NCBI RefSeq assembly: GCF_008329535.1
Contig: NZ_NPKR01000013.1
Coordinates: forward strand, 62,001-126,000
DNA: 64,000 nucleotides
Direction: 5' to 3'
Origin: Mycolicibacterium sp. P1-18
GTDB lineage: Bacteria; Actinomycetota; Actinomycetes; Mycobacteriales; Mycobacteriaceae
The notes beneath the pieces are model-generated. The model did not search any database. It saw only the letters and a list, made by a program, of their open reading frames with translations, and was not told where the DNA came from. Below, in pieces: positions 36,551 through 44,537 of the stretch. How positions within the stretch are numbered: position 1 is the stretch's first letter; each line of letters opens with the position of its first letter. Position numbers and translations under genes: made by a program.

Positions 36551-37357
36551 TCAGTCGGCGAGCTGGACGATGCGCCGAGCCCGCCGCAGCACCGGCATGT
36601 CGACCATCTGGCCGTCGAACTGGAAGACCCCCCGCTCCGAACGGGCGGCGTCGAGCACCGTGCGCGCCCACCGCACCTGGTCGTCGGTCGGGGCGTAGGC
36701 CGCCCTGATCACCGCGACCTGCGTCGGGTGGATCGCGACCTTCGCGTCGAAGCCGACCGCCACGGCGTCGTCGGCCTCGGCCCGCAACCCGTCGAGGTCC
36801 CCGATGTCGAGATAGACCGAGTCCAGCGCCAGCTTCCCGAACGCCTTCGCGGCCAGAAGGCACTGGGAGCGAACGTGTCTCACCACGTCGCGGTAGCCAC
36901 CGTCGGGCCATCGGTTCGCGGTGCCGCCCGTCGCGGCGACGAGGTCCTCGGCACCCCACATCGCGGCGACGGCGTTCTCGACGCGCGCGATCTCGACGAC
37001 GTTCAGCGCGCCCAGCGGCGTCTCGACGAGCACGACGACGTCGAACGGCGCCAGCGACCGCACCTGCTCGGCGGTCTCGGTCTTGGCCAGCATCACCGTC
37101 GTGTAGTCGGTGGCTCGGAGTGCCGCTAGGTCCAACGCGTGGTCCGGCGTGCCGACCGGGTTGACGCGCACCACCGTCGTCGCCGGGTTCAGCCGGGTCT
37201 CGATCAGCGCGGTCCGGGCCTCCTCGCGGCCCGCAGCCGCCACCCCGTCCTCCAGATCGAGTATCACGACGTCAGCGGCGGCGGCGGCCTTCGCGAACCG
37301 TTCGGGGCGGTCGGCCGGGCAGAACAGCCACCCGGGCCCGTTGGTGCCCGGCGTCAT
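36551..37357 (-). CDS. citE: CitE-like acyl-CoA lyase (HpcH/HpaI family)
   Basis: A 268-residue TIM-barrel lyase. Motifs include GWLFCPADRPERFAKA at the start, VVILDLEDGVA at about 30-40 (metal and substrate site), the Arg of RVNPVGT near 80, VLVETPLGALN near 112 and MWGAEDLVA near 135. The homologue Rv2498c was reported to cleave beta-hydroxyacyl-CoA substrates and to serve both leucine catabolism and itaconate dissimilation. Its start overlaps the stop of the maoC gene by one base (TGATG). It is the last gene of the accD1 operon. Citrate lyase itself is unlikely, as the other subunits are absent. Confidence 0.88.
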   Translation of the reverse strand: MTPGTNGPGWLFCPADRPERFAKAAAAADVVILDLEDGVAAAGREEARTALIETRLNPATTVVRVNPVGTPDHALDLAALRATDYTTVMLAKTETAEQVRSLAPFDVVVLVETPLGALNVVEIARVENAVAAMWGAEDLVAATGGTANRWPDGGYRDVVRHVRSQCLLAAKAFGKLALDSVYLDIGDLDGLRAEADDAVAVGFDAKVAIHPTQVAVIRAAYAPTDDQVRWARTVLDAARSERGVFQFDGQMVDMPVLRRARRIVQLAD

Positions 37358-37842
37358 CAGGACTCCCCCGCAGGACGCTTGCGCACCATGGTCTTTCGCG
37401 ATGCGGTGGCCACGACGTCACCGTGCTGGTTTCGCCCGACGTGGGAGAAGGTGACGATGCCCTCGCCCGGCCGGCTCTTGGACTCCCGGGTGTCGGTCAC
37501 CTCGGTCTCGGCGTACAGGGTGTCCCCGTGAAACAGCGGCTTGGGGAACGCGATCTCGCCGAAGCCGAGGTTGCCGACGATGGTGCCCTGCGTCAGCTGC
37601 GCGACCGACAGCCCGACGAGCGTGGACAGGGTGAACATCGAGTTGACCAACCGCTGGTTGAAGGGCGGCAACGCATCGGCGAATGCGGCGTCGAGATGCA
37701 GCGCCTGGGTGTTCATCGTCAGCGTCGTGAAGAAGACGTTGTCGGCCTCGGTGATGGTCCGCCCGGGACGGTGCTGGTAGAGCACCCCGGTCTCGAACTC
37801 CTCGAACCACAGCCCACGCTGGGTGACGACCCTCTTCTCCAC
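37357..37842 (-). CDS. MaoC-like hydratase (itaconyl-CoA hydratase type)
   Basis: A 161-residue hot-dog-fold protein with MaoC-like features (TITEADNVFFTTLTMNTQ near residue 30 and FPKPLFHGDTLYAETEV near 103). The Asp and His/Asn of the hydratase site are plausible in TEADN..T and in the NQRLVNSMFTLS helix. The homologue Rv2499c hydrates a branched unsaturated acyl-CoA in the same operon; itaconyl-CoA or methylglutaconyl-CoA are the likely substrates. Its GTG start shares one base with the fadE19 TAG, and its stop shares one base with the citE start, so the three are tightly coupled. Confidence 0.85.
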   Translation of the reverse strand: MEKRVVTQRGLWFEEFETGVLYQHRPGRTITEADNVFFTTLTMNTQALHLDAAFADALPPFNQRLVNSMFTLSTLVGLSVAQLTQGTIVGNLGFGEIAFPKPLFHGDTLYAETEVTDTRESKSRPGEGIVTFSHVGRNQHGDVVATASRKTMVRKRPAGES

Positions 37843-39002
37843 TACAGGCCCGCCTCCCGCGCGATCAGCATGAGCTGCACCTCGGTGGTGCCCTCCCCGA
37901 TCTCGAGGATCTTGCTGTCGCGGTAGTGCCGTGCCACCGGGTATTCGTTCATGAACCCGTAGCCGCCGAACACCTGGGTGGCGTCGCGTGCATTGTCCAT
38001 CGCCGCCTCACTCGCGACGAGCTTGGCCACCGCGGCCGCCTTCTTGAAGGGCTTGCCGGACAACATGAGTGCGGCCGCGTCGTAGTAGGTCGCGCGCGCC
38101 ACGTGGGCGCGGGTCTCCATCCGGGCGATCTTGAACGCGATCGCCTGGTAGGTGCCGATGGCCGCCCCGAACGCCTGCCGCTCCTTGGCGTACTTCACGC
38201 ATTCGTCGACGCAGCCCTGCGCGACGCCCACCGACAGTGCCGCGATCGCGATGCGGCCCTCGTCGAGGATGCGCAGGAAGTTGGCGTAGCCGCGGCCCTG
38301 CTCCCCCAGCAGGTTCTCCTGCGGGACGCGGACGTCGTCGAAGCTCAGCGGATGGGTGTCGGAGGCGTTCCAGCCGACCTTGTCGTAGGCCGGTTCGGCG
38401 GTGAAGCCGTCGGTGGGCACGGGCACCAGGATCGACGAGATCTGCTTGCGGCCATCGACCTGGCCGGTGACCGCCGTCACCGTCACCAGCTTGGTGATGT
38501 CGGTGCCGGAGTTGGTGATGAACTGCTTGGTGCCGTTGATGATCCAGTGGCCGTCGTCGAGCTTGGCGGTCGTCTTGGTGGCGCCGGCGTCCGTGCCGCC
38601 GCCCGCCTCGGTCAGACCGAACGCACCGAGCGCCTTGCCGGACGCCAGCAGCGGCAACCACTCCTGCTTCTGCGCGTCGTTGCCGAAGCGGTACACCGGC
38701 ATCGCGCCCAGTGACACCCCGGCTTCGAGCGTGATCGCGACGCTCTGGTCCACCTTGCCGAGTTCCTCGAGCGCCAGGCACAACGCGAAGTAGTCGCCGC
38801 CCATGCCGCCGTACTCCTCGGGGAACGGCAACCCGAACAGACCCATCTCGGCCATGCCCGCGACGACCTCGTACGGGAAGGAATGCTCCTTGTCGTGCTT
38901 CGCCGAGACCGGGGCGACGACGGTGCGCGCGAAGTCGCGAACGGTCTTGGCCAGCTGCTCGTAGTGATCGGGCAGCGTTCCGGTGGACAGGAATTCGCTC
39001 AT
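37842..39002 (-). CDS. fadE19: Acyl-CoA dehydrogenase FadE19
   Basis: A 386-residue FAD acyl-CoA dehydrogenase. N-terminal helices are followed by GAFGLTEAGGGTDAG (about 130-144), the beta domain with FITNSGTDITKLVTV, and a C-terminal helical domain ending ILEIGEGTTEVQLMLIAREA. A Glu stands at the medium-chain-enzyme catalytic position (GEGTTE), whereas isovaleryl-CoA dehydrogenases of animals usually place the base elsewhere. In this operon it should oxidise isovaleryl-CoA or 2-methylbutyryl-CoA. It overlaps accA1 by ATGA (38999-39002) and maoC by one base. Confidence 0.9.
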   Translation of the reverse strand: MSEFLSTGTLPDHYEQLAKTVRDFARTVVAPVSAKHDKEHSFPYEVVAGMAEMGLFGLPFPEEYGGMGGDYFALCLALEELGKVDQSVAITLEAGVSLGAMPVYRFGNDAQKQEWLPLLASGKALGAFGLTEAGGGTDAGATKTTAKLDDGHWIINGTKQFITNSGTDITKLVTVTAVTGQVDGRKQISSILVPVPTDGFTAEPAYDKVGWNASDTHPLSFDDVRVPQENLLGEQGRGYANFLRILDEGRIAIAALSVGVAQGCVDECVKYAKERQAFGAAIGTYQAIAFKIARMETRAHVARATYYDAAALMLSGKPFKKAAAVAKLVASEAAMDNARDATQVFGGYGFMNEYPVARHYRDSKILEIGEGTTEVQLMLIAREAGL

Positions 39003-40993
39003 GGCTGGGGCTCCTTGGTGGTTGCGACGATTCGGGCCATCGGCTGGCCCACCTTGACCTGGTCGCCGACGGCGACGAGTAGTTCGACCACGCCGTCGAC
39101 GGGCGCCGACAGCGCGTGTTCCATCTTCATGGCCTCGACGGTGACCACGACGTCACCGGCCGCGACCTGGGCCCCGTCCCGAACGCCGACGGTGACGACC
39201 GAACCCGGCATGGGACTGGTGAGTTCGGCGTCGCCGGCGTGGGCGTCGTCCGCGCGCACCGGTGCCTCGCGCACCTCCTCGACCGCGATCGTGCGACCGC
39301 CGCCGGCCAGCCAGAGAACCCCGCCGTCGGTGCCGGCCACGTAGCTCGAGCGCAGGCCGTCGACGGTCACCGTCAGCGTGCGTCCGTCGAGAGTCGCGTC
39401 CAGAGAACGGCTCTCGCCGTCCTCGACGCGGGCCGTCGCCCGATCGGGCGTGCCGGTGACGTGCACGTGCTGCGTGCGGTCGCCGGCCCTGAGCCGCACC
39501 GTCGTCGGCGCGTGCGTGCCGGTGCGCCAGCCCGACGGGACCGCCCACAGGTCCCCGGGCGTGGTGGGCCACCGGGCGAGCCAGCGGTAGGCCGCCGCGG
39601 CGATCAGGTCGTCGTCGGTGGCGTGGACGCCGACGTAGTCGGGCATGCGCCGGTCGAGCAGTCCCGTGTCGAGCCGGCCCGCCACCACGTCGGGGTCGGC
39701 GAGCAAGAACCGCAGGAAGTCGACGTTGGTGGTCACGCCCAGCACCGCGGTGTCGGCCAGAGCGGTGTCCAGGGCAGCCAGGGCGGCGGGGCGGTCCGCG
39801 GCGTGAGCGATGACCTTGGCCAGCATGGGGTCGTAGTCGCTGCCGACGACCGTGCCCGCCCGAATGCCCGAATCCGTCCGTGCGGCAGTACCTTCCACCA
39901 CGTCCAGCACCGTGCCCCCGGTCGGCAGGAAGTCGCGGGCCGGGTCCTCGGCGTACACGCGGGCCTCGATCGCGTGGCCGCTCATGACGACGTCGTCCTG
40001 GCCGAGGGGCAGTGCCGCGCCCGCGGCGACGCGCACCTGCAACTCCACCAGGTCGAGGCCGGTGACGAGTTCGGTGACGGGGTGCTCGACCTGAAGCCGC
40101 GTGTTCATCTCCATGAAGAAGAATTCGTCGGGCCGGTCGGCGGAGACGATGAACTCGACCGTGCCTGCGCCCGTGTAGTCGACGCTGCGCGCGGTGTCGC
40201 ACGCCGCCGCACCGATGCGGGCCCGGGTCGCCGCGTCCAGCAGCGGGGACGGCGCCTCCTCGATCACCTTTTGGTGGCGGCGCTGCAGGCTGCACTCACG
40301 CTCACCAAGGTGCACGACGTTGCCGTACGTGTCGGCGACGATCTGTACCTCGATGTGCCGGGGATTCAACACGAACCGCTCGATGAAGAGGGTGTCGTCC
40401 CCGAAGGCCGACGCCGCCTCCCGTCGCGCGGACGCCAGCGCGGCCGGCAATTCGGCCGCTTCGTGCACCACCCGCATGCCCTTGCCGCCGCCGCCCGCGG
40501 ACGGTTTTACCAGCACGGGATAGCCCACCTCGGCGGCGCCCTCGATCAGGTCGTCGTCGGTGAGGCCGGGCCGCGAGACGCCGGGCACCACGGGGACGCC
40601 GAATTGCGACACCGCCGCCTTGGCCGCGATCTTGTCGCCCATCGTCTGGATGGCACCCACCGGTGGCCCGATGAATGCGATTCCCGCCGCCGCGAGGGCG
40701 GCCGCGAATTCGGCGTTCTCCGACAGGAATCCGTACCCGGGGTGCACGGCCTGGGCGCCGCTGCGCTGGGCGGCCCGCACCACGGCGTCGACGTCGAGGT
40801 AGCTCTGCCGCGCCGGCGCCGGGCCGATCCGCACCGCTGCGTCGGCCTCGGCCACGTGCCGCGCCCCGGCGTCGGCGTCGCTGTACACCGCGACAGAACG
40901 AATTCCCATGGCGCGCAACGTTCGCATGACGCGCACCGCGATCTCGCCGCGGTTGGCGACCAGAACGGTGCTGAAGCTCGTGATGGTGGTCAT
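38999..40993 (-). CDS. accA1: Biotin-dependent acyl-CoA carboxylase alpha subunit AccA1
   Basis: A 664-residue subunit: biotin carboxylase domain (residues 8-450) with VLVANRGEIAVRVMRTLRAM, the ATP-grasp VKPSAGGGGKGMRVV near 165, EMNTRLQVEHPVTE near 290, then a middle domain and a C-terminal biotinyl domain with VEAMKMEHAL, the biotinylated Lys being about residue 623. With AccD1 it forms 3-methylcrotonyl-CoA carboxylase of leucine degradation in mycobacteria. ATG 40993 is four bases after the accD1 stop; a longer upstream frame overlaps accD1 and is rejected. Its stop overlaps fadE19 (ATGA). Confidence 0.93.
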   Translation of the reverse strand: MTTITSFSTVLVANRGEIAVRVMRTLRAMGIRSVAVYSDADAGARHVAEADAAVRIGPAPARQSYLDVDAVVRAAQRSGAQAVHPGYGFLSENAEFAAALAAAGIAFIGPPVGAIQTMGDKIAAKAAVSQFGVPVVPGVSRPGLTDDDLIEGAAEVGYPVLVKPSAGGGGKGMRVVHEAAELPAALASARREAASAFGDDTLFIERFVLNPRHIEVQIVADTYGNVVHLGERECSLQRRHQKVIEEAPSPLLDAATRARIGAAACDTARSVDYTGAGTVEFIVSADRPDEFFFMEMNTRLQVEHPVTELVTGLDLVELQVRVAAGAALPLGQDDVVMSGHAIEARVYAEDPARDFLPTGGTVLDVVEGTAARTDSGIRAGTVVGSDYDPMLAKVIAHAADRPAALAALDTALADTAVLGVTTNVDFLRFLLADPDVVAGRLDTGLLDRRMPDYVGVHATDDDLIAAAAYRWLARWPTTPGDLWAVPSGWRTGTHAPTTVRLRAGDRTQHVHVTGTPDRATARVEDGESRSLDATLDGRTLTVTVDGLRSSYVAGTDGGVLWLAGGGRTIAVEEVREAPVRADDAHAGDAELTSPMPGSVVTVGVRDGAQVAAGDVVVTVEAMKMEHALSAPVDGVVELLVAVGDQVKVGQPMARIVATTKEPQP

Positions 40994-40997
40994 GCGC

Positions 40998-42581
40998 TCA
41001 CATCCGGAAGACGCCGTAGGACACGGGCTCCAGCGGAGCCTGTGCGACGACGGAGAGGGCCAACCCGACCACGGTTCGGGTGTCGGCGGGATCGATGACA
41101 CCGTCATCCCACAGTCGGGCGGTCGAGTAGTAGGGGTTGCCCTGTCGTTCGTACTGCTCGCGGATGGGGGCCTTGAAGGCCTCTTCCTCGTCGGCGTTCA
41201 TGTCACCTCGCACCGTCGCGAGCACCGACGCGGCCTGCTCGCCGCCCATCACCGAGATGCGGGCGTTGGGCCACATCCACAGGAAGCGCGGCGAATACGC
41301 CCGCCCGCACATCGAGTAGTTGCCCGCACCGTAGGAACCGCCGATGACGACGGTGAGCTTGGGCACCCGCGCACACGCGACGGCGGTCACCATCTTGGCG
41401 CCGTGCTTGGCGATGCCGCCCGCCTCGTAGTCGCGGCCCACCATGAAGCCCGCGATGTTCTGCAGGAACAGCAGCGGCACGGAGCGCTTGTCGCACAGCT
41501 CGATGAAGTGGGCTCCCTTGACCGCGGATTCGCCGAACAGCACGCCGTTGTTGGCGACGATGCCGACGGGATGGCCGTGGACGTGGGCGAATCCCGTGAC
41601 CAGCGTGGTGCCGTACTCGGCCTTGAACTCGCTGAACTCACCCCCGTCGACGATGCGGGTGATCACCTCGTGCACGTCGTAGGGCACCCGCGAGTCGGTG
41701 GGCACCACGTCGTAGAGCTCGGTCTGGTCGGCGGCGGGCTCGACCGTCGGCGCGACGTCCCACGGGGTGCGGGTGCGGGGACCGAGTGTGGCGACGATGT
41801 TCCGCACGATGCGTAGCGCGTCGCGATCGTCGCGAGCCAGATGGTCGGTGACGCCGGAGACCTTCGAGTGCAGGTCGCCGCCGCCAAGGTCCTCGGCCGT
41901 GACGACCTCGCCGGTGGCGGCCTTCACCAACGGCGGCCCGCCGAGGAAGATCGTGCCCTGGTTGCGGACGATGATCGCTTCGTCGCTCATTGCGGGGACG
42001 TAGGCGCCACCCGCGGTGCACGATCCGAGCACCGCCGCGATCTGCGGGATGCCACGGGCGCTCATGGTGGCCTGGTTGAAGAAGATGCGACCGAAGTGCT
42101 CGCGGTCGGGGAACACCTCGTCCTGACGCGGCAGGAAGGCCCCGCCGGAGTCGACGAGATAGAGGCACGGCAGCCGGTTCTGCGCCGCAATCTCCTGTGC
42201 GCGAAGGTGTTTCTTGACGGTGATCGGGTAGTAGGTGCCGCCCTTGACCGTCGCGTCGTTGGCCACGATCATGCATTCGCGGCCCGAGACCCGACCGATG
42301 CCCGCGATCATTCCGGCCCCGGGGCACTCGTCGTCGTACATGCCGTCGGCGGCCAACGGCGCCAACTCGAGGAACGGCGAACCGGGGTCGAGCAGTCCGT
42401 CCACCCGGTCGCGCGGCAACAGCTTCCCCCGGCCCACGTGGCGTTCGCGCGACCGCTCCGATCCGCCGAGCGCAGCGGTCGCGAGCTTGTCGCGCAGCTC
42501 CGCCACCAGGGTCAGGTGCTGCTCGCGATGACTCGTCTGCGTCGGCAAGGGCCGGTCCCGTCTCTCTTGGTTAACCGTCAC
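40998..42581 (-). CDS. accD1: Acyl-CoA carboxylase beta subunit AccD1 (3-methylcrotonyl-CoA carboxylase)
   Basis: A 527-residue carboxyltransferase. Both crotonase-like halves are seen, with LVDSGGAFLPRQDEVFPDR and SCTAGGAYVPAM in the N-terminal half. The C-terminal half has LLFLQNIAGFMVG and GGSYGAGNYSMCGRAYSPRF, the last being typical of methylcrotonyl- and glutaconyl-CoA enzymes. It is the first gene of the leucine operon accD1-accA1-fadE19-maoC-citE. The GTG start at 42581 lies inside the operator palindrome and six bases after TAGCAT on the minus strand, so the mRNA is probably leaderless and repression would block RNA polymerase at the -10 box. Confidence 0.93.
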   Translation of the reverse strand: MTVNQERRDRPLPTQTSHREQHLTLVAELRDKLATAALGGSERSRERHVGRGKLLPRDRVDGLLDPGSPFLELAPLAADGMYDDECPGAGMIAGIGRVSGRECMIVANDATVKGGTYYPITVKKHLRAQEIAAQNRLPCLYLVDSGGAFLPRQDEVFPDREHFGRIFFNQATMSARGIPQIAAVLGSCTAGGAYVPAMSDEAIIVRNQGTIFLGGPPLVKAATGEVVTAEDLGGGDLHSKVSGVTDHLARDDRDALRIVRNIVATLGPRTRTPWDVAPTVEPAADQTELYDVVPTDSRVPYDVHEVITRIVDGGEFSEFKAEYGTTLVTGFAHVHGHPVGIVANNGVLFGESAVKGAHFIELCDKRSVPLLFLQNIAGFMVGRDYEAGGIAKHGAKMVTAVACARVPKLTVVIGGSYGAGNYSMCGRAYSPRFLWMWPNARISVMGGEQAASVLATVRGDMNADEEEAFKAPIREQYERQGNPYYSTARLWDDGVIDPADTRTVVGLALSVVAQAPLEPVSYGVFRM

Positions 42582-42601
42582 TAACTGATGCTACGTTAGT
42601 G
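42579..42601. promoter_or_regulatory. Operator and divergent -10 boxes of the accD1 operon and its TetR gene
   Basis: CACTAAC and GTTAGTG form a perfect inverted repeat with a 9-base spacer. The spacer and inner arm contain TAGCAT (minus strand, six bases before the accD1 GTG) and TACGTT (plus strand, 42592-42597). A dimeric TetR repressor bound here would shut both promoters. Confidence 0.7.
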
Positions 42602-42639
42602 AGGATTAACCGAGAAGGGCAAATGGCAAGGGGGCGGGC

Positions 42640-43236
42640 GTGGCTACGGCGAAGACGACGCAGCGCAGCCGCGCGAAGTCCGACCGCCGATCCCAGCTTC
42701 TCAACGCTGCCGAACGGTTGATGGCGGAACACGGCTTCCTCGGTGTCCGCCTCGAGGACATCGGCGCCGCGGCCGGCGTGACGGGACCGGCAATCTACCG
42801 GCACTTCCCCAACAAGGAAGCTCTCCTCGTCGAGCTGCTCGTCGGCATCAGCACGCGGTTGCTCCAGGGGGCCACCGAGGTCGTCGACGCAACCGACCAC
42901 CCCTCCGCCGCATTGGACGGACTGGTCGACTTCCACCTCGACTTCGTGTTCACCGAGCCCGAACTGATCCGAATTCAGGACCGCGACTTGGCGCACCTGC
43001 CTGCCGGCGCAAAACGCCAGGTGCGGCGGGCTCAGCGCCAGTACGTGGAAATCTGGGTCGACGTCCTTCGAGCCCTCGACACCGGGTTGGACGAGGCCGA
43101 GGCGCGACTGATGGCACACGCCACCTTCGGGCTGCTCAACTCCACCCCGCACAGCGTGCGGCCGGGTGCGGTCCGCGACTCGTCGCGGGCGGTGCTGCGG
43201 GCCATGACGCTGGCCGCGCTCGCCCGACGGGGCTAG
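42640..43236 (+). CDS. TetR-family regulator of the leucine-degradation operon
   Basis: A 198-residue TetR protein with HTH at residues 15-62 (QLLNAAERLMAEHGFLGVRL, IGAAAGVTGPAIYRHFPNKE) and a helical ligand domain. By position it equals Rv2506. Divergent transcription from accD1 across a shared palindrome indicates control of that operon and of itself; a branched acyl-CoA is a reasonable ligand (inference). GTG 42640 has AAGGGGG nine bases upstream; an ATG at 42623 is in another frame. It converges on the DUF6131 gene sharing the CTAG at 43233-43236. Confidence 0.9.
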   Translation: MATAKTTQRSRAKSDRRSQLLNAAERLMAEHGFLGVRLEDIGAAAGVTGPAIYRHFPNKEALLVELLVGISTRLLQGATEVVDATDHPSAALDGLVDFHLDFVFTEPELIRIQDRDLAHLPAGAKRQVRRAQRQYVEIWVDVLRALDTGLDEAEARLMAHATFGLLNSTPHSVRPGAVRDSSRAVLRAMTLAALARRG

Positions 43237-43388
43237 TACCAGACCTTTCGGCCGCCGACGGCGTGCCCGAGGGCGCCGAGCAGCCAGAAGACCGCGCCGA
43301 TCACCAGGGCGACGACGCCGACGTAGGTCAGCACGGGCAGGGCGAACACCAGACCCAAGATGACGAGAATGACACCTAGAGCGATCAT
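43233..43388 (-). CDS. DUF6131-type small membrane protein (51 residues)
   Basis: Almost entirely hydrophobic: MIALGVILVILGLVFALPV and a second segment YVGVVALVIGAVFWLLGAL, ending GHAVGGRKVWY. The final GGRKVWY is characteristic of the DUF6131 family of actinobacteria. GAGGAG lies six bases before ATG 43388. The function is unknown. It is 16 bases downstream of another small membrane protein and probably co-transcribed with it from the SigF-like promoter. Its TAG lies in the CTAG shared with the convergent tetR. Confidence 0.78.
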   Translation of the reverse strand: MIALGVILVILGLVFALPVLTYVGVVALVIGAVFWLLGALGHAVGGRKVWY

Positions 43389-43404
43389 CGCTGCTCCTCG
43401 ACGA

Positions 43405-43620
43405 CTACTGACTGGGCTGCGGGACGTTGATGTTGCAGTCGGCGACCTTGGGATTGGCCCCGGCGTAGTTGAGCGGTCCGGCGACCACCGTCAACGCAAT
43501 CGATCCGGCGGTGGCACAACTGGTTTCAGACGTCTTGAAGTAGTCGCGCTGATAGGCGGCGAAGACGCCAATCAGCAACCACACGAGAAGAATGGTGCCG
43601 ATGATTCCGCTGCCTCGCAT
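43405..43620 (-). CDS. Small membrane-anchored protein of unknown function (71 residues)
   Basis: One N-terminal transmembrane segment (GIIGTILLVWLLIGVFAAYQ, residues 5-24) followed by an exported domain with two cysteines (SCATAG and VADCNINVP) that could form a disulfide. Similar proteins are conserved in mycobacteria without assigned function. GGAGGT lies eight bases before ATG 43620. It leads a two-gene operon with the DUF6131 gene; a SigF-like promoter lies 44 bases upstream. Confidence 0.72.
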   Translation of the reverse strand: MRGSGIIGTILLVWLLIGVFAAYQRDYFKTSETSCATAGSIALTVVAGPLNYAGANPKVADCNINVPQPSQ

Positions 43621-43663
43621 GCTGGACCTCCATGTCGCTGACCGCCCGTGCGGCGTCGCGACC

Positions 43664-43691
43664 GTTTACCCCACCGATAATTGCGGTAAAC
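43664..43691 (-). promoter_or_regulatory. SigF-like promoter with dyad symmetry
   Basis: On the minus strand GGGTTT, 16 bases, then GGGTAA closely follows the SigF pattern and precedes the 71-residue protein gene. The same DNA is a 7-base inverted repeat (GTTTACC/GGTAAAC, 14-base spacer), so the plus strand reads GTTT-N16-CGGTAA toward mmpS3. Confidence 0.55.
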
Positions 43692-43763
43692 CCGTGCCGC
43701 CGCGTGATCTTGACCGAGCGGCTCCCGCCGCTGACGCAGGTACCCTGCAGACATGAGGTGGAG

Positions 43764-44537
43764 ATGACGGATCCATCGCGCCGCGACGGGTGGGACCGGG
43801 AACATCCCGGCACCTACAACTACCCCGCCTTTCCCGGTTCGCCATACGGCCAGCAGCACGCTGCCGGCGGGACGGGTTCCCAGAACCAACGGCCCACCGA
43901 GCAACTGCCCGCGTACTCGCCGTACGGCTACGACCCGTACGCGACCGGGCCCTACGGCCCGCCCAATCCGCCCGGTGGAACGCCACCCGAGCCGCCGAAG
44001 CCCGACGGGCCCAACCCTCGACGGTGGCTGTGGGCGTTGGCGGGCACCGTGCTGTTCGTCGTCCTGGGAATGGTCATCGGCCTCGTCATCGTCGACAGCT
44101 CGCATCAGGACACCCTCGTGGCGCCACCACAGACACCCATCGAGCCGACCGCGACCAGACCGACGACCACCACGCCGACGCCCACCACCACGCGCACCCC
44201 CACGACGACGGCGCCGACGCCGACCCCCGGCGTCACGCCTCCGACGACGTCGACGAACCCCGACGACACCCACACCGTCGTCTACTCGGTCGAGGGCGAA
44301 GGCCGGGCCATCAGCATCCTGTACCTCGACAGCGGCGGAGTGCTGCAGACCGAGTTCAACGTCATGCTGCCGTGGCAGAAGGAAGTTCAACTCGCCGGTG
44401 CGGCCAACAGCTCGGCCAGCGTCAGCATCGTCAACGTCGGCCGCGAACTCACCTGCTCGATCACCATCGACGGCGCCGAGACCGAGCAGAACACCGGCAC
44501 CGGACTGACGTTGTGCACGGCGTTGGGCGGCCGCTAG
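43764..44537 (+). CDS. mmpS3: MmpS3-like membrane protein
   Basis: A 257-residue MmpS family member. A Pro/Tyr/Gly-rich cytosolic region (residues 1-86) is followed by one transmembrane segment (88-110), a Thr/Pro-rich linker (120-170), and the exported MmpS domain (about 175-257: VVYSVEGEGRAISILYLDS, FNVMLPWQKEVQL, CSITIDG with the conserved Cys pair). MmpS proteins pair with MmpL lipid exporters, but MmpS3 has no adjacent MmpL in M. tuberculosis and none is seen here. ATG 43764 has GAGGTGGAG upstream. It converges on the MFS gene, sharing CTAG. Confidence 0.85.
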   Translation: MTDPSRRDGWDREHPGTYNYPAFPGSPYGQQHAAGGTGSQNQRPTEQLPAYSPYGYDPYATGPYGPPNPPGGTPPEPPKPDGPNPRRWLWALAGTVLFVVLGMVIGLVIVDSSHQDTLVAPPQTPIEPTATRPTTTTPTPTTTRTPTTTAPTPTPGVTPPTTSTNPDDTHTVVYSVEGEGRAISILYLDSGGVLQTEFNVMLPWQKEVQLAGAANSSASVSIVNVGRELTCSITIDGAETEQNTGTGLTLCTALGGR

